Below are positions 41,938-53,800 of a stretch of DNA of 64,000 nt, one piece after another (positions within the stretch are counted from its first letter, which is position 1; the number at the start of each line of letters is the position of its first letter). The notes below the pieces were generated by a model, which made no database searches, was not told the DNA's origin, and worked only from the letters and a program-made list of their open reading frames with translations. The position numbers and the translations under genes are program-made. Origin of the DNA: Athripsodes cinereus (taxonomy: Eukaryota; Arthropoda; Insecta; Trichoptera; Leptoceridae); NCBI GenBank assembly GCA_947579605.1, contig OX388325.1:4211572-4275571 (forward strand). The letters run 5' to 3'.

Positions 41938-42045
41938 ATTTATTATTATTATTTGGATGATTTGTAAAGCGCCGTTTTGTGAAAAAAAATCCACCTCAAG
42001 GGCGCTCTTTGCTAACTAAGGTTGTTGCCGGAATATATCCGTGAG
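41938..42045 (-). repeat. CR1/L2-like LINE 3' UTR
   Basis: The reverse complement reads AACCTTAGTTAGCAAAGAGC, GCCCTTGAGGTGGATTTTTT, CGGCGCTTTACAAATCATCC, matching the end of the 23.4 kb copy. Confidence 0.75.
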
Positions 42046-42214
42046 ACATAATAATGTACTAGACTTGCAGCGCGGTACATTTTTTAAAAATTTTGTGTTC
42101 CAACTTTAATAATAACAGTAATAATTTTGTTTACACCATATAACACTGAAATAATTAATTAGATATTTGAGGATTAATAATTGTGCATCTGCAGTTGACA
42201 ATGAAATAGCAACA

Positions 42215-42530
42215 ATCTACAAGCTATTAGGTTCTTCCAGGTTTACATTAAAACTATTCATCAGAACACCGAATAATAGACTAATTTATATTCGGTGTTC
42301 GGCCGAATAGTACACTGAGAAAAATACTAACGAAATTTCACAACGAATCATTGGTACGTACTATCAAATTAGGACCAGAGTTCGTACGAACGATTCACTA
42401 GTACAGATCTATTGACTTCGCAACCAATAATTCATTGGTACATTTACCAACAACTTCTTCACAGTGACGTCATCAACTTGAAGTTCGCTGCACAACGAAT
42501 CGTTGGTACGAATCAATTGATTTACTTGTC
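42215..42530. repeat. MITE remnants (ACCGAATA and AACGAATCRTTGGTA families)
   Basis: ACACCGAATAATAG and CGGTGTTCGGCCGAATAG (42260-42312) match 22275-22340. Then CAACGAATCATTGGTACGTA, CAATAATTCATTGGTACATT, ACAACGAATCGTTGGTACGA repeat the words of the 21.54-22.1 kb MITE. Confidence 0.45.
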
Positions 42531-43284
42531 ATACTTACGTAGGTACCTATACATGACCTTAGCTGTCAAAAGTCCAATAATATTAATCGCGTTTAGTTGT
42601 AAAATGTGATCTATTTTCCTAATAACACTATAATTATTATTTGAAAAATCTAGCAAAAATAATAATATTATTAGAATAATTATTCACATTGTACAAATAA
42701 ACATTGTGATCAATATATAAGTAAAAAAAGTAGCAAGGAAATTAAAATGATTTCTTTCTATTAAGTTCTTATGTAATATAATAATTTATTACAAATTTCA
42801 ATTGAAAAAATATAAAAATAAGGACAATTTATAAAGACATAATAAATATATCGTACGAGTATTATAGGATTCTTCCAAAGGTCGTGCAGAAATTACAACT
42901 CTTTCTTCAGGGATGTTGAATTTTACTTTTCATCATTGCCAAAATTCAAAGGTGCTATTTCTAGATCTCTTCAGTTTTTATTCAGAGAGGACTGATCCCC
43001 CCCCCCTGAGCATCAGTCATTGCTTGTGTTTTTTTTTTGTAATAGCGTATTCATTTCACGACTGAATGTTTTTCTTTTTGTCTTCATTGTTATTGCCTCG
43101 ATCGGTGCAATCGAGTGCATTTTGTTTTTATTTATTTTTGTTGTTGGAACATAGCTGGAACATAGTGTTGATAATATGGTGTACAATAATTTAACAAACT
43201 TCACTGGCTTGCAAACCATACAATATTCAAGTTATACTATATAATCTGTAATAGCTGTTTGTTTGTAATAAGTGTATTAACAAA

Positions 43285-43600
43285 ATAAATAAATTGATTG
43301 AGTCGACGTTGATTTTGTAAAACTCCATTATATTGATATACAACACAACCAACTGTTCTTTCTGAATTTCCCTCAATAATTTTTGCATTACATAAAACCT
43401 TAGCTCTAAGAATATATTGTTATACCTACCTAATAAGACATAGTATTTAAGTAACAACACGGCCTATAGTAAATTTAGTTTGACAATGACCTCATAGGTC
43501 GAAACCTGGTAACTTATTAAACAAATAAATCGTAGTAAAACCAAAAACAATTTTGTTTTCATTATATGAAAATAAATAAAAAAAATAAAAATTCTAATCA
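43285..43600. mobile_element. Class II foldback remnants
   Basis: Minus-strand start segment ATGGAGTTTTACAAAATCAA, CGTCGACTCAAT (43333-43300, MEFYKINVDSI) and a plus arm TTTGACAATGACCTCATAGG, TCGAAACCTGG, TAAAACCAAAAACAATTTTG (43475-43560). The two halves are not contiguous inverse arms here. Confidence 0.45.
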
Positions 43601-43639
43601 TACCACGTTGTTGCTCTACGGGAGTTATTTTATTTTGGC

Positions 43640-44765
43640 ATTCTTCTCTGCAACTTTTTTCTATGGGAACAAAAATTTTTCATGCTGACAGTTGACTTTT
43701 TCTGTTTGAGTATGAATGCCCCAATTCTACTAATTTGTTTTCTACTAGCCTTTTGATAATTACATTTGACCTTTTTTCTGTAAAATTAAAAATAATATAT
43801 ATAACTAAAAGTTATTTTTGTAAACAAAAGAATTGAAATTAAAAAAACAGGATTTGAAGTATACAAACTTTTGATGTTGATGTAGGTGACACCAAATCCA
43901 AAGCAACATTTTCACCAATTTGTTGATGTTCTGCAACATTCTGTAAAGTACAAATTTTAGTTAATCGTCAATAAAAATTTGGCTTGTTGATAAAACAATT
44001 ATTGCAAATTAAACATCTCATACCAACTCATCATGGACTGGACTTTATAAAGATTCATTATTTGTTGAGCTGTAAATGCTTTTGATCTTAACATATATTA
44101 TGGCACCACTTGTGTGGACAAATTTGTTAGTGTAGAAATTTAGTCGGATAAATGTAAGCCCCCAGATTTCTGAACTATCCAGGTGGACGGTGGGTCTCCT
44201 TCAATGTATATGCTCAATCACAACCTCATTTGTTTCCTCCACAGTCTAAAAGTACAAAAATGATTTATTAAACCAAATGATAACTAATAAAGTTAGTTCA
44301 TTCACAAACAAAATCAATGTTAGTCCAATATTACATACCAAATTGATGGTTGAAGTTTCACTTTCATTTCATCACATGGTTTTTAACATTAAATCCTGTA
44401 ATCTGTAAAGCAAAAAATATTCATTAAATTAAAATAACCTAATTAGTCCATCCACAAGCACTCAAGGTTAGAACAATGTTACTCACCAAATGGTTACTTG
44501 ATGGTGCACTTTCATTCTGTAATTCCACGTTATTTTCCACATTGCGTTTCATCTATAAAGTAAAAACATAATATCAAAATGATTAATGCTTTAAATCATA
44601 CAGAAATAATAGTAAATAAGAAGAAATTACAACCTTGCATTTCCATGACAGGTGATTTTTTCATCCCATAATGCACTATTATGAGGGATCTTGTTTTAAA
44701 TATTTTGCACTGTCATATTTTAACAATTATCCTCAATCCACTTATAAAAAAACACCGAAATACGA
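43640..44765 (-). pseudogene. Decayed multi-exon gene or transposase, unidentified
   Basis: At least four minus-strand blocks are bounded by good splice sites: 44552-44487 (TTTATAG|ATG ... TTG|GTGAGT; MKRNVENNVELQNESAPSSN, HL), 44402-44339 (TTTACAG| ... TTG|GTATGT), 44245-44024 (TTTTAG| ... TTG|GTATGA; IYIEGDPPSTWIVQKSGGLH ... MLRSKAFTAQQIMNLYKVQS) and 43940-43869 (TTTACAG|; NVAEHQQIGENVALDLVSPT). A further block at 43777 reads KRSNVIIKRLVENKLVELGH. The reading frame carries two or more stops and frame changes. The ends of the first two blocks look duplicated (NESAPSSNHL, NESETSTINL). No family recognised. Confidence 0.4.
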
Positions 44766-45329
44766 AAACGGTTTGACAGAAATTAACAAACAAAACACCG
44801 AACGGAAAATCGACGAATGTCATCGAATATTAGTGTTGCCATTAGAATAATTAATAATGACCAAAGTATTGTTTTTTTTTTATCAAAATATAACACATTT
44901 TACAACCATTCTAGTGTATTCATTATATTAAAAAACAATAAATAAGTATTTAATTATTTGTATAATAACGAAAATACTACAAATAAATAAAACAATATTG
45001 TACTATTGAAATACGTTTCGTCAATCATAATGTATTTTTATGCGTGTGGCAATTTCACAAGCCATAATGTACTTACCTGACAATGATTTTAAACCAACTA
45101 GCGCCATACACGGATGTTTGGGTAACTAAAAGATTGGTAAGTGCCGAACATATCGTTGGGAAGTATAGTTATCGGTAAAGGCAAAATGATTTAATGTTAC
45201 GTAATGTTGAATTTGATCTTTATGTCATATTATATCAATGGTAAGGCGAGCAAAACAATTTATTGTGAAATATCAATTGAATTTGGAGATGTACCTTTTC
45301 TCAGTGTAAAAATGTTGCCTAACAGACAG

Positions 45330-45560
45330 AATTCCTTCATCCTTCACCGCCCTCAACGCTCCTCTCGGAAGCACAGGGCAGAAACCAGCCTCCTCCATTC
45401 AAAGCGTCTCTGCGCCAATTGCGACACCTCTTTTCACGACATTCCTTGCGCTCCGATTCGTTGTCATAGGAACGGTGTATTATGAGAAATAAAGAGCGAC
45501 GCCCTGGCCGACGGAACCCTTGCGGACGGAAAAACTGTGCTCTTTATGACCAACTATCAT
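45330..45560 (+). repeat. Repeat shared with 60325-60510
   Basis: CTCTCGGAAGCACAGGGCAG, AAACCAGCCTCCTCCATTCA, GTTGTCATAGGAACGGTGT and CTTGCGGACGGAA recur at 60.3 kb in the same orientation at about 85-90% by eye. Coding status unknown. Confidence 0.6.
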
Positions 45561-45594
45561 TGGACACAATACCGAATAGTAATCTAACATTCGT

Positions 45595-46040
45595 TTCTAT
45601 TCCCTCACGCCGTATCCCAAGTGGAGTAGGCAGAGATAACGGAACGCCAATTAGATCTGTCTTTACATACTTCTTTCGCCTCCTTCACATTCATACAATT
45701 TCACATGCACGCACGTCGATTTCTCTTACTCAAAACACGGCCGTCCTTGAGAATTTGACCTACATGTTCAAGCCATGTAGTTCTTGGACGCCCGCGCTTC
45801 CTCACACCCCTCCTTTCAGCCAAGTATATCCTCTTTGTCATTCTATCCTCTTCCATTCGTTCCACATGACCAAACCATCTCAATTTATTTACACGCATTC
45901 TATCTACAACACTCCTTTTGCATCCACTCATTCTTCTAATATCCTCATTCCTTACTTTATCACGCAACGTTTTACCAGCCATTTTTCTCAGCGATCTCAT
46001 CTCCACAGCATTTATTCCACTTTCGTCCTTCTTCAACCAT
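45595..46040 (-). pseudogene. RTE-1 LINE 3' fragment
   Basis: The minus frame 46036-45701 encodes RSLRKMAGKTLRDKVRNEDI, RWFGHVERMEEDRMTKRIYL, GRPRTTWLEHVGQILKDGRV and NRRACM, then continues shifted through YVKEAKEVCKDR to GGGATACGGCGTGAGGGAAT. An open but 5'-truncated copy of the AGAT-tail subfamily. The 210-codon plus ORF here is antisense. Confidence 0.8.
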
Positions 46041-46059
46041 GTCTTTGCATGACTACAAT

Positions 46060-46178
46060 AAAATTTCGGTATGAATTTTATTTCTTTACAGTATACAATA
46101 ACGTGAGTTTGTAAAGAGATTAAAGATATAAATCACTCATTGATAGTTAGGCGGTACGAAGTTTGCTGGGTCAGCTAG
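46060..46178 (+). mobile_element. Helitron 3' terminus (family 1)
   Basis: GGCGGTACGAAGTTTGCTGG, GTCAGCTAG followed by T. Upstream GAGTTTGTAAAGAGATTAAA matches the body of the family at 35500. Confidence 0.65.
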
Positions 46179-46184
46179 TATAGA

Positions 46185-47015
46185 TTATATTCGAACGAAA
46201 ACGCAACGCTAAAATGTGTTTTGACTGTCTACTGTTCGGCCTTCGAAGGTAAGAAATATAAACAAGATTTGTCCACTTTCAATCCCAAACCTGACATATT
46301 TATGTAGCTTCGAACAATGATTAATTGTGCAAATAACATCGATAATCAAAAATAAATGATAATATCCTGAAAATAATCTGAACTATCGATTTTTCCCCTT
46401 ATATAATTTCTATTGATGTCTGTGAAGTGTTGATAAAATATAATACAACAAGTATATAAGTAAAAGTTGGTAAATATCATTTGCAGAATGTTATATTTTT
46501 TCAGGAATTCTTTCAGAGAAATAGAGCGATAATATCGCGATATGAAATGGTTTTCAGATTCCAATTTCAACACTACACAATCGCAATTTTGTAAATTGAG
46601 AAGTACTCTTAGCCTTGTCCTATGTAGCTTTTAGATATAGTCAAACGATTTGAGATATTCTGTTTATTGAAAATACTTTCGAGTGCCTGTTTTCCTGCTG
46701 AAAAGTGCCTAGTTTATGAAATAAGTGTTTGGAAATATGTAGATTATAATATAGAATTATAATAAAGAAAATTAATGTCAAATTATTGTCATTATTTTTT
46801 TACCATCTTTTTGTCATGTGGTTTTTTTTTTTTTTAATAATGGCGATGCATCCTTGTTTGGATGATTTCCGCCATTTAAAATCATGGGTTTATTGTTTCA
46901 GGTTATAACTATAGATTAAACTAATTAGTTCAATAATGAGCAAAAGTGATCAATTCTTCAAAGTTTAATGAAAATTTTCAGAACAAAATCAAACAACATT
47001 CCATGCACTTAATAT
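46185..47015. other. No gene seen
   Basis: AT-rich, unassigned. A T-run followed by a hairpin-forming ATGGCG ... CGCCAT pair lies at 46842-46878. Confidence 0.5.
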
Positions 47016-47115
47016 GTAGTTTTTTTTTATTATGTCATAAAAATTCAAGAGAAAATATTCAGGAATGTAGTTTTTTTATTATGTCATAAAAATTCAAGAG
47101 AAAATATTCAGGAAT
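47016..47115. repeat. 49-bp tandem duplication
   Basis: TATGTCATAAAAATTCAAGA, GAAAATATTCAGGAAT at 47031 is repeated at 47080. Confidence 0.9.
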
Positions 47116-47374
47116 TATGAAGTTATAAGCAAAAAATTTAAAAAAAAAATGTTATTTAATTCTTTTGTCCTGGCACACTTTAACAAAATTTAAAATAGAT
47201 AATAATTATGTATGTCGTATGTTTGGGGTTATGTGGTTTGATGCCTTTTACCTCGCCGTAAAATTATGTCTGGATGAAATTTTTTGGTGTTAATAATGAA
47301 ACTTATGCTGTTTGAGTCCTTTATCCTATTAGATATTTGCAATTAAGTCCTAGCCAAAAAAAAAACAAACAATC

Positions 47375-47560
47375 GTCGTAGAAAAAAAACGTAAATACAC
47401 AGAACTAGCAGGAGAAAATGAAAATGTTTTGCATTCTAGGTCCGTTTAGATAATACCTTAAGTCATGTCAGCTACAGGGGTAACGCCGATAGCTTTAATA
47501 AGCAATTTACAAAAAATAGATTTATCGGTAAATTTATTTAATTATTTTATCGGCGAGAAT
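47375..47560 (-). repeat. Repeat shared with 31690-31890
   Basis: The reverse complement contains TTACCGATAAATCTATTTTT, GTTACCCCTGTAGCTGACAT, AACGGACCTAGAATGC and CTCCTGCTAGTTCTGTG in the same order as the 31.7 kb copy. Confidence 0.65.
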
Positions 47561-47564
47561 TCCC

Positions 47565-48250
47565 GGGAATAACCCTCTAGGCGTAACGTTACTTTAGGAT
47601 AATATTACAATTTACATTAGTAATTAATAATAATGAATCACACATCTAGTACCTACATTATACCGCGTCTTTAAAAGCTTTTTGTTATGTGATATTGAGA
47701 AACAAATGTTTTTCTATTTTATTGTTTTTCAATAATTAAAAAAGACGTCAAATGTTAAAAAAGATTAAGAATATTCTTGTAAGACAAAATATAATTATGT
47801 TCATCTCATTTGCGGCGTACAGACAGCTGGATGCGAACGTCATTCATCAATCATCAAGCAAAAATCTTAAATCTTTCGGCGACAATTCGGAGCATTCTCC
47901 GAAGAAATATTCGAATGAATGTCTTCGTTACGTCTCATTGTAATAATCTTCTTATTGTCTTTGTACGAATAGTTCTATTGTCAGTTATAAAAATAATTAA
48001 TATTATATACTATCTCAAATAATATTATGAGTGATGCGCCGTCAGAGTTGAGTTTGAATTGAATTAGTTGAAAATTATTTATTATCAAACTATTTCATTA
48101 ATATAATTAAGAGGGTGATATTTGTGTCAAAGTTGCTAAAAGTTTTAATTTAATAAAATGTTTGATCAAAATAATAAAATTAAACAGCATTTATTAATAT
48201 TATTTTGTAACATAATGAAGAATTTAAAAAAAACTTACTATACTGTTCTA
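47565..48250. other. No gene seen
   Basis: Unassigned. ATTCTCCGAAGAAATATTCG, AATGAATGTCTTCGTTAC at 47893 repeats a segment at 5198-5240. Confidence 0.5.
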
Positions 48251-48254
48251 TACT

Positions 48255-48655
48255 AAACTTTACCCTCACGCCATGTCCCAGGAGGGGTAGGCAGAGAGAA
48301 CGGAACGCCATATAGATCTATCCTTACCTACTACTTTTGCTTCCTCTACATTCATCCAGTTTCTCATACATGCACGCCGATTTCTCTTACTCAACACGTG
48401 ACCGTCCTCAAGAATTTGATACACGTGATCAAGCCACGTGGTTCTTGGACGTCCACGCTTCCTCATACCCTTTCTTTCAGATAAGTACATCCTCTTCGTC
48501 ATCCTTTCATCTTGCATTCTTTCAACATGTCCAAACCATCTCAACTTGTTTACACGCATTCTGTCCACAACACTCTTCTCACATCCGCTCATTCTTCACT
48601 CTATCTCGCAACGTTTTACCAACCATTCTTCTCAGTGAACACATCTCCATAGCAT
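48255..48655 (-). pseudogene. RTE-1 LINE 3' fragment
   Basis: The minus frame 48592-48266 encodes RMRVNKLRWFGHVERMQDER, MTKRMYLSERKGMRKRGRPR, NRRACMRNWMNVEEAKVVGK and DRSIWRSVLSAYPSWDMA. Upstream RSLRRMVGKTLRDRVKNE-like sequence is frameshifted. Cut at 48660 by a MITE junction. Confidence 0.8.
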
Positions 48656-48660
48656 TTATT

Positions 48661-49042
48661 CACAAAAAAACTTCAGCTCAAAAAATAAGAAAAAAATATG
48701 GTGCTTTTATATTTTTAAATGTGCATTTCTAAGCTTTTTATCACCATTTGAAAAAGCAATTTTCCCACTTCGCCGCAAAAAGCTCCACCCATGACGGAAC
48801 ACTGTGTGATGTCATCAGCCGCTATAAACAGTACTACGAGTCGAATGTGTGCCAATACAATATAGCGCCTACCGACGTCACAACGGGTTAATTAAATTAC
48901 ATGACGTTTAAAATTTTGAAAAAAAATATGGAATTTTTAAATGAAAGTTATGAACGAAAAGTTTCATTTTATCGATTCTTATTAGGATATTCGTGATCAG
49001 CGAATATTTATAAATATAAATTGATAACATTTATTCAAATTC
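48661..49042. mobile_element. MITE with AATGGGGAAC termini, copy 3 (ends lost)
   Basis: CACTTCGCCGCAAAAAGCTC, TAGCGCCTACCGACGTCACA and CTTATTAGGATATTCGTGAT match copies 1 and 2. Both terminal GGGGAAC blocks are missing. Confidence 0.65.
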
Positions 49043-49077
49043 GTCTATCAGAAGTATAAGGTTATGTAGAGCAACTA

Positions 49078-49948
49078 GCTGACCCGGCAAATGTTGTTTT
49101 GCCATATACATTATTTCTAGATTACTAATATCGCTATTAAAAATAGGGGTTGATGGTAGAAGGGTGAAAATTTAGGGCTGTATGTGCAAATAGAAACATA
49201 TCCACCACAGCTAAAAGGTTGGTGCACTCTGCTATCTTAGTGCCAACACTTATGTATGCAAGTGAGACGTGGACATGGTTAAAGAAGGATGAAAGTGGCA
49301 TAAATGCAGTTGAAATGAGATCACTGAGAAGGATGTGTGGTAAAAGTCTGAGAGATCGTGTGCGTAACAGTGATATACGAAAGGAATGTGGAATGAAAGT
49401 TGGTGTAATAACAAGGATGAATGTACCTAAATAAGTTAAGATGGTTTGGGCACGTAGAAAAAATGAATGAGGACAGAATGACTAAGAAGATATATTTGGC
49501 TGAGAGGAATGGTGCTCGGAGACGTGGACGTCCGAGGATTAAATGGCAAGATCATTTAAATCAAATCCTACAGGACGGTCACGTGTTGAGCACATTGAAC
49601 AGGAGAGCATGCATGAGGAATTGTATGACAGTGACGGAAGCGAAAGATGAATGCAAGGATAGAAGGAAGTGGCGCTCGATCCTTTCTGCCTACCCCGCGA
49701 GGGAAGCGGCGTGATGGTATGTATATAATATGTATGTATATTTTTTAATACCTCACCATAAAAATTATGTCCAAAAAAATAATTCGGTATGGGTCACCGT
49801 TAATTTTTAGGGGTATGAAAAACATATGTTGGACGATTCTCAGACCTACCCGATAAGCACACAAAATTTCATCAAAATCGGTCCAGACGTTTCGGAGGAG
49901 TATGATTACAAACACCGCGACACGAGAATTTTATATTATGTTAGATGT
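49078..49948 (-). mobile_element. Non-autonomous Helitron (family 2) with nested RTE-1
   Basis: Minus strand: the 5' part AAAATTCTCGTGTCGCGGTG at 49935; the 3' end has hairpin GGCAAA-ACAACA-TTTGCC and then GGGTCAGCTAG at 49082. This is the textbook Helitron 3' structure (stem about 11 nt before CTAG). An RTE-1 fragment (49190-49745) is inserted in it. Confidence 0.75.
49190..49745 (+). pseudogene. RTE-1 LINE 3' fragment with 4-nt frameshift
   Basis: Frames 49219-49434 and 49421-49714 encode RLVHSAILVPTLMYASETWT, RSLRRMCGKSLRDRVRNSD, GVITRMNV, then NKLRWFGHVEKMNEDRMTKK through KWRSILSAYPAREAA. An extra CCTA (about 49429) separates the frames; without it the frame would be continuous. It ends in a GTATGTATATAATATGTATG tail. 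Confidence 0.85.
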
Positions 49949-50857
49949 TGCCACTTAGAAAATGATAGTTAATTAAAGGATGGGATGTGGGGACTATTAA
50001 TTGGATTCTGATAAAATGTCTTGCAGAGTTAATATTATAATTACAGACATATTCGATTTGAAACTAACTGTAGGTAATAATGATTAAAAAAAGCTGTACA
50101 GTTGAAGCGACAGCGGAATAAGGATCTACGGGACGGAAATTAATCCTCGCGAGTTTTCTTTCTTTATTTCATTAATGTAAACCTCAAAACAGCAATTTAT
50201 TTATTCATGTATTCATTGATTTGTCTGTTTATTTATTTTTTCATACTTCCATTATTGTTCATCTTTGTTATGAACGCTTTTATTTATTTTATTTATTTAT
50301 TTATTTATTTCACAATCCACGGCGTGAGCCTTTTACATGTTCAAGAATAAATAATACACAAATCAAATATCTCATTCACAACACAGTTGGAAAACAAGAA
50401 TTAACAAAACACAAAAGAGAATTATTTCATAACAATAATAATATAAGTCAAATCATAAAATATTGGAGTGTCAGTACAGAATGTCAATGAAATGTTTAGT
50501 ATTTAATATGTCAAGATTCAAAATTGCAATAATGTGGGAGATGTCATGTAGATAAAAGAAAAAAAAATCTAATCTAATGGAAATAATACAAATAATTTAA
50601 ATGTCATAAGAATTAATGTCATAAATAGTTAAAATGTCAAATTGTCTGTAATGATTTAAAATGTCAATAAATTAAACAGAAAATTTTTACTTATAATTTA
50701 AATTATCAATGATGTGACGTTACCAGATGAAGAAATAATCAAAAAATAGTACTCAGATAAAATATAGATAAAAAAAGTAAAACAAAACACAAACACTCGT
50801 CGAAATGCCCATTGTTAGTTATACATTGAAATAATTTATAACGTCATGTTTATATTT

Positions 50858-53800
50858 GAGTAGTGTAAGATCAAAGGCGGACATCTGTCAGCGTCATAGA
50901 AAATGAGTTAGGAATGGATTCTTATAGGATTTTGTCTGTTCTTTTCAATGGTCGAATTTGTTTGTGTAAAAAACGGCCAGAAGTTGGTGTAATTTAGAAC
51001 TAAAATTTGATGTTTGTTTCAATTCCGGACACCTACCCATTAGTCTTACATCAAAATGCGGACAACTGTAATAATGATGACGCGGACCAATGACAGCGGT
51101 GCATTTGAATCACGTGACCACAGAGATCTGTCATGGCCGCATATTGTCAAAATTGTCGGAGGATTCACAACGAACGCGCATTTGTCTTGAAATTATTAAA
51201 TAATTTGATTAAAACTATTGCTGTTCTGCTATTGTAAGTGTAAAATATGGAGCAAAACATCACACCGGTGAATCCAGAAAGTGCCAGGAAGAGAAAATCT
51301 CAGCCTGAGAAGTGGAAAAGGAATATTGCCAAAAAGGAACGGTAAGAATATGAATATTCACTTTTTTGCTTGTTATACAAAGAATTATGCTTATGGTTAA
51401 GATTTTTATGCCTTAAATGTAATATAACTACATAACAAAGCATTTAATATTATTTTAAAGCAGTGCATTTGGGGATTTATTAGTGTAATGTTCATTCAAA
51501 CTTTAGTATGCGATTTTGTGTGGTAGTACTTACAACACGTCCAGAGGCGGCTCCATCTTGTAGGGCCAATGAGTCACATGCCTAATAATTTTCATATTAC
51601 GAAAATTTTATTTTTATTATTTTGCTTGCCTTACGCTGTGGCCAGAAAATGAAAACAACTGTTACAAATGTTTTTTTTTTCAGGTATTCTGCAAAAGGTC
51701 TTCCCAAGTATCCGATATGTGGGCACAGAGTAGGCTTTCAATGTGCCTTATTAACAATGGATGACATTGATAAATTCCATGCAGCCTTCTACGCTATTCC
51801 CGAAAAGAGCAAACAAGATGCATTCATCCTTAAGTTCTGCCGTGCGGAACCTCCCAATCCAAAAAGAAAAAAGAAAAATGCGGTAAAGGAAAAATCCACA
51901 ACATTCCAGTACACTATTTTAAACAGTGCTGCAATTCATCTCAAAGTTTGTAGAAGTACTTTTTTAAATGCTTTGGCTCCCATCACTAAGCACAGAATTA
52001 TAGGAGTATTCAAAAAATTTAAGAAAAGCGCGTGCCAAGTTCCTGTAGAGACTAGAGGCGGTGACCACAAAATAAAAATGTTTGGCACCAAAAGAAATAA
52101 TGTCGAAAGTTTTATATGCAGTTTGAAAGCATGTGAGTCGCATTATTCAAGAGAAAGGAGTTCCAGAGTTTATCTGCCGTCTGAATTAAGCATACGTAAA
52201 TTATGGAAAATGTATAACAACGATAAACAGGATGAAGAAAAGGTAACTGAAAGTTTTTTTAGAAAAGTATTCTGCAGGAAATTCAACATCAGTTTCTCTG
52301 CTCCCACGGTCGATGAGTGTAGCACGTGTATCGAGATGGGAAGCAGAATTTCGATAGCAAAGAACGACGATGAAAAAGACGAATTAAAATTGAAGCTGTT
52401 GTTTCATAAAAAACAGGCACAGGCATTTTTCAATCATTTACGGGAAAAGCCTTCAGGGTGTGCAGTTATGTCATTTGACTGCCAGAAAAACTTAAATCTT
52501 CCAAAGGTGAGTGATCAAATTGCATATTATTCGAGGCAGTTACACTGTTACAACTTATCAGTTGTAAAAGGGGTTTCTACAGACTCGTTGAAACCGGATA
52601 ATGTGTCCATTTATTCATGGACAGAAGATGAAGCAAAAAAATCATCGAATGAAGTAGCTTCAATTGTGTTTAATGAATTGAATAGTATTGATCTTTCTGG
52701 CTGTAACTCTGTGCGTTTAGTGGCTGATGGTTGCGCTGGACAAAACAAAAATGTTAATATGTTAACTATGTGCTTGAAATGGCTGGCCACTTGCGCACCA
52801 CGAGACATTATGACATTGTCACTGATCTTTCCAGTTACTGGTCACTCTTTCCTTCCATCAGATAGAGTATTTGGTTTGATCGAAAGAGACATCAAGAAAA
52901 AGCAGAGCATAATTAATAAAGAGGAATATCATAAAATATTTGAGAGATATGGACAAGTTAAGCTGATCGATCGAGATTGGAAACCGCTGGACTGGAAGGC
53001 TCAAGCCAAACAATTTGTAAAAACAGCTAGTCAATTACATTTTAAGATTTCTCAATGTAAACGAGTAGTCTTAAGAAAAACAAAACATGGCAAAATAGTC
53101 ATTAGAGGAGAATTAGCGTATAATACAGATACAGCAAAGGAACGACTAATTTTGAAAGGGGCATTCACAGCCATAGAAATAAATCCTCCAAATATACCAA
53201 TTGGCGTACCAGTTCAGGCCGAAAAACTCAAAGATGTTGGAAATTTGGTGGAAAAACATTTTGGAAAAGATTGGAGAACTATCCCGGCACTACAGTGGTA
53301 TGCGAACTTATTAGACAAAACATCTAGCAATGTGGAATCTCTTGAGGAAGTATGTGAATGTTTTGAAATGCAGGAGGAGTTAAATGAGGAAGACGTTTTG
53401 ATACCTGTATAAAATCGGACTGTATAATAGTTAGCAGGGCCACTAAGTACCTAATTATTTTTAATTATATATTCATGTAGGTACCTAGAAAATATATTTT
53501 TTATCCAAAGTATACCAAATACCTATTACTAGTAAAAATGCAAGAATTTGTAATTTGGTTAAACTTTTGTTTCTCCTTTTTTATTGTTCTGTTTCGCCAT
53601 TAAAATATAAACAGCTAAACTGTTTCGCACTTTTATTCATTTCCTTTTTTTGTTTGGGGCCGCCCCTGGTCAATACTGGCGGTCTTTCCATCAAAAGCGG
53701 ACACCTGCCATAGTGTTTGTGTCAAATGTGGACATTTGTGAAGTTTTGCTTCAAAACACGGACATCTGTTTTTTAAAGCTTATTTTTGCTCGTGATCTAC

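Noticed and set aside
45482..46114. 210-codon plus-strand ORF
   Set aside because: It is the antisense of an RTE-1 reverse transcriptase fragment with clear family motifs on the minus strand.
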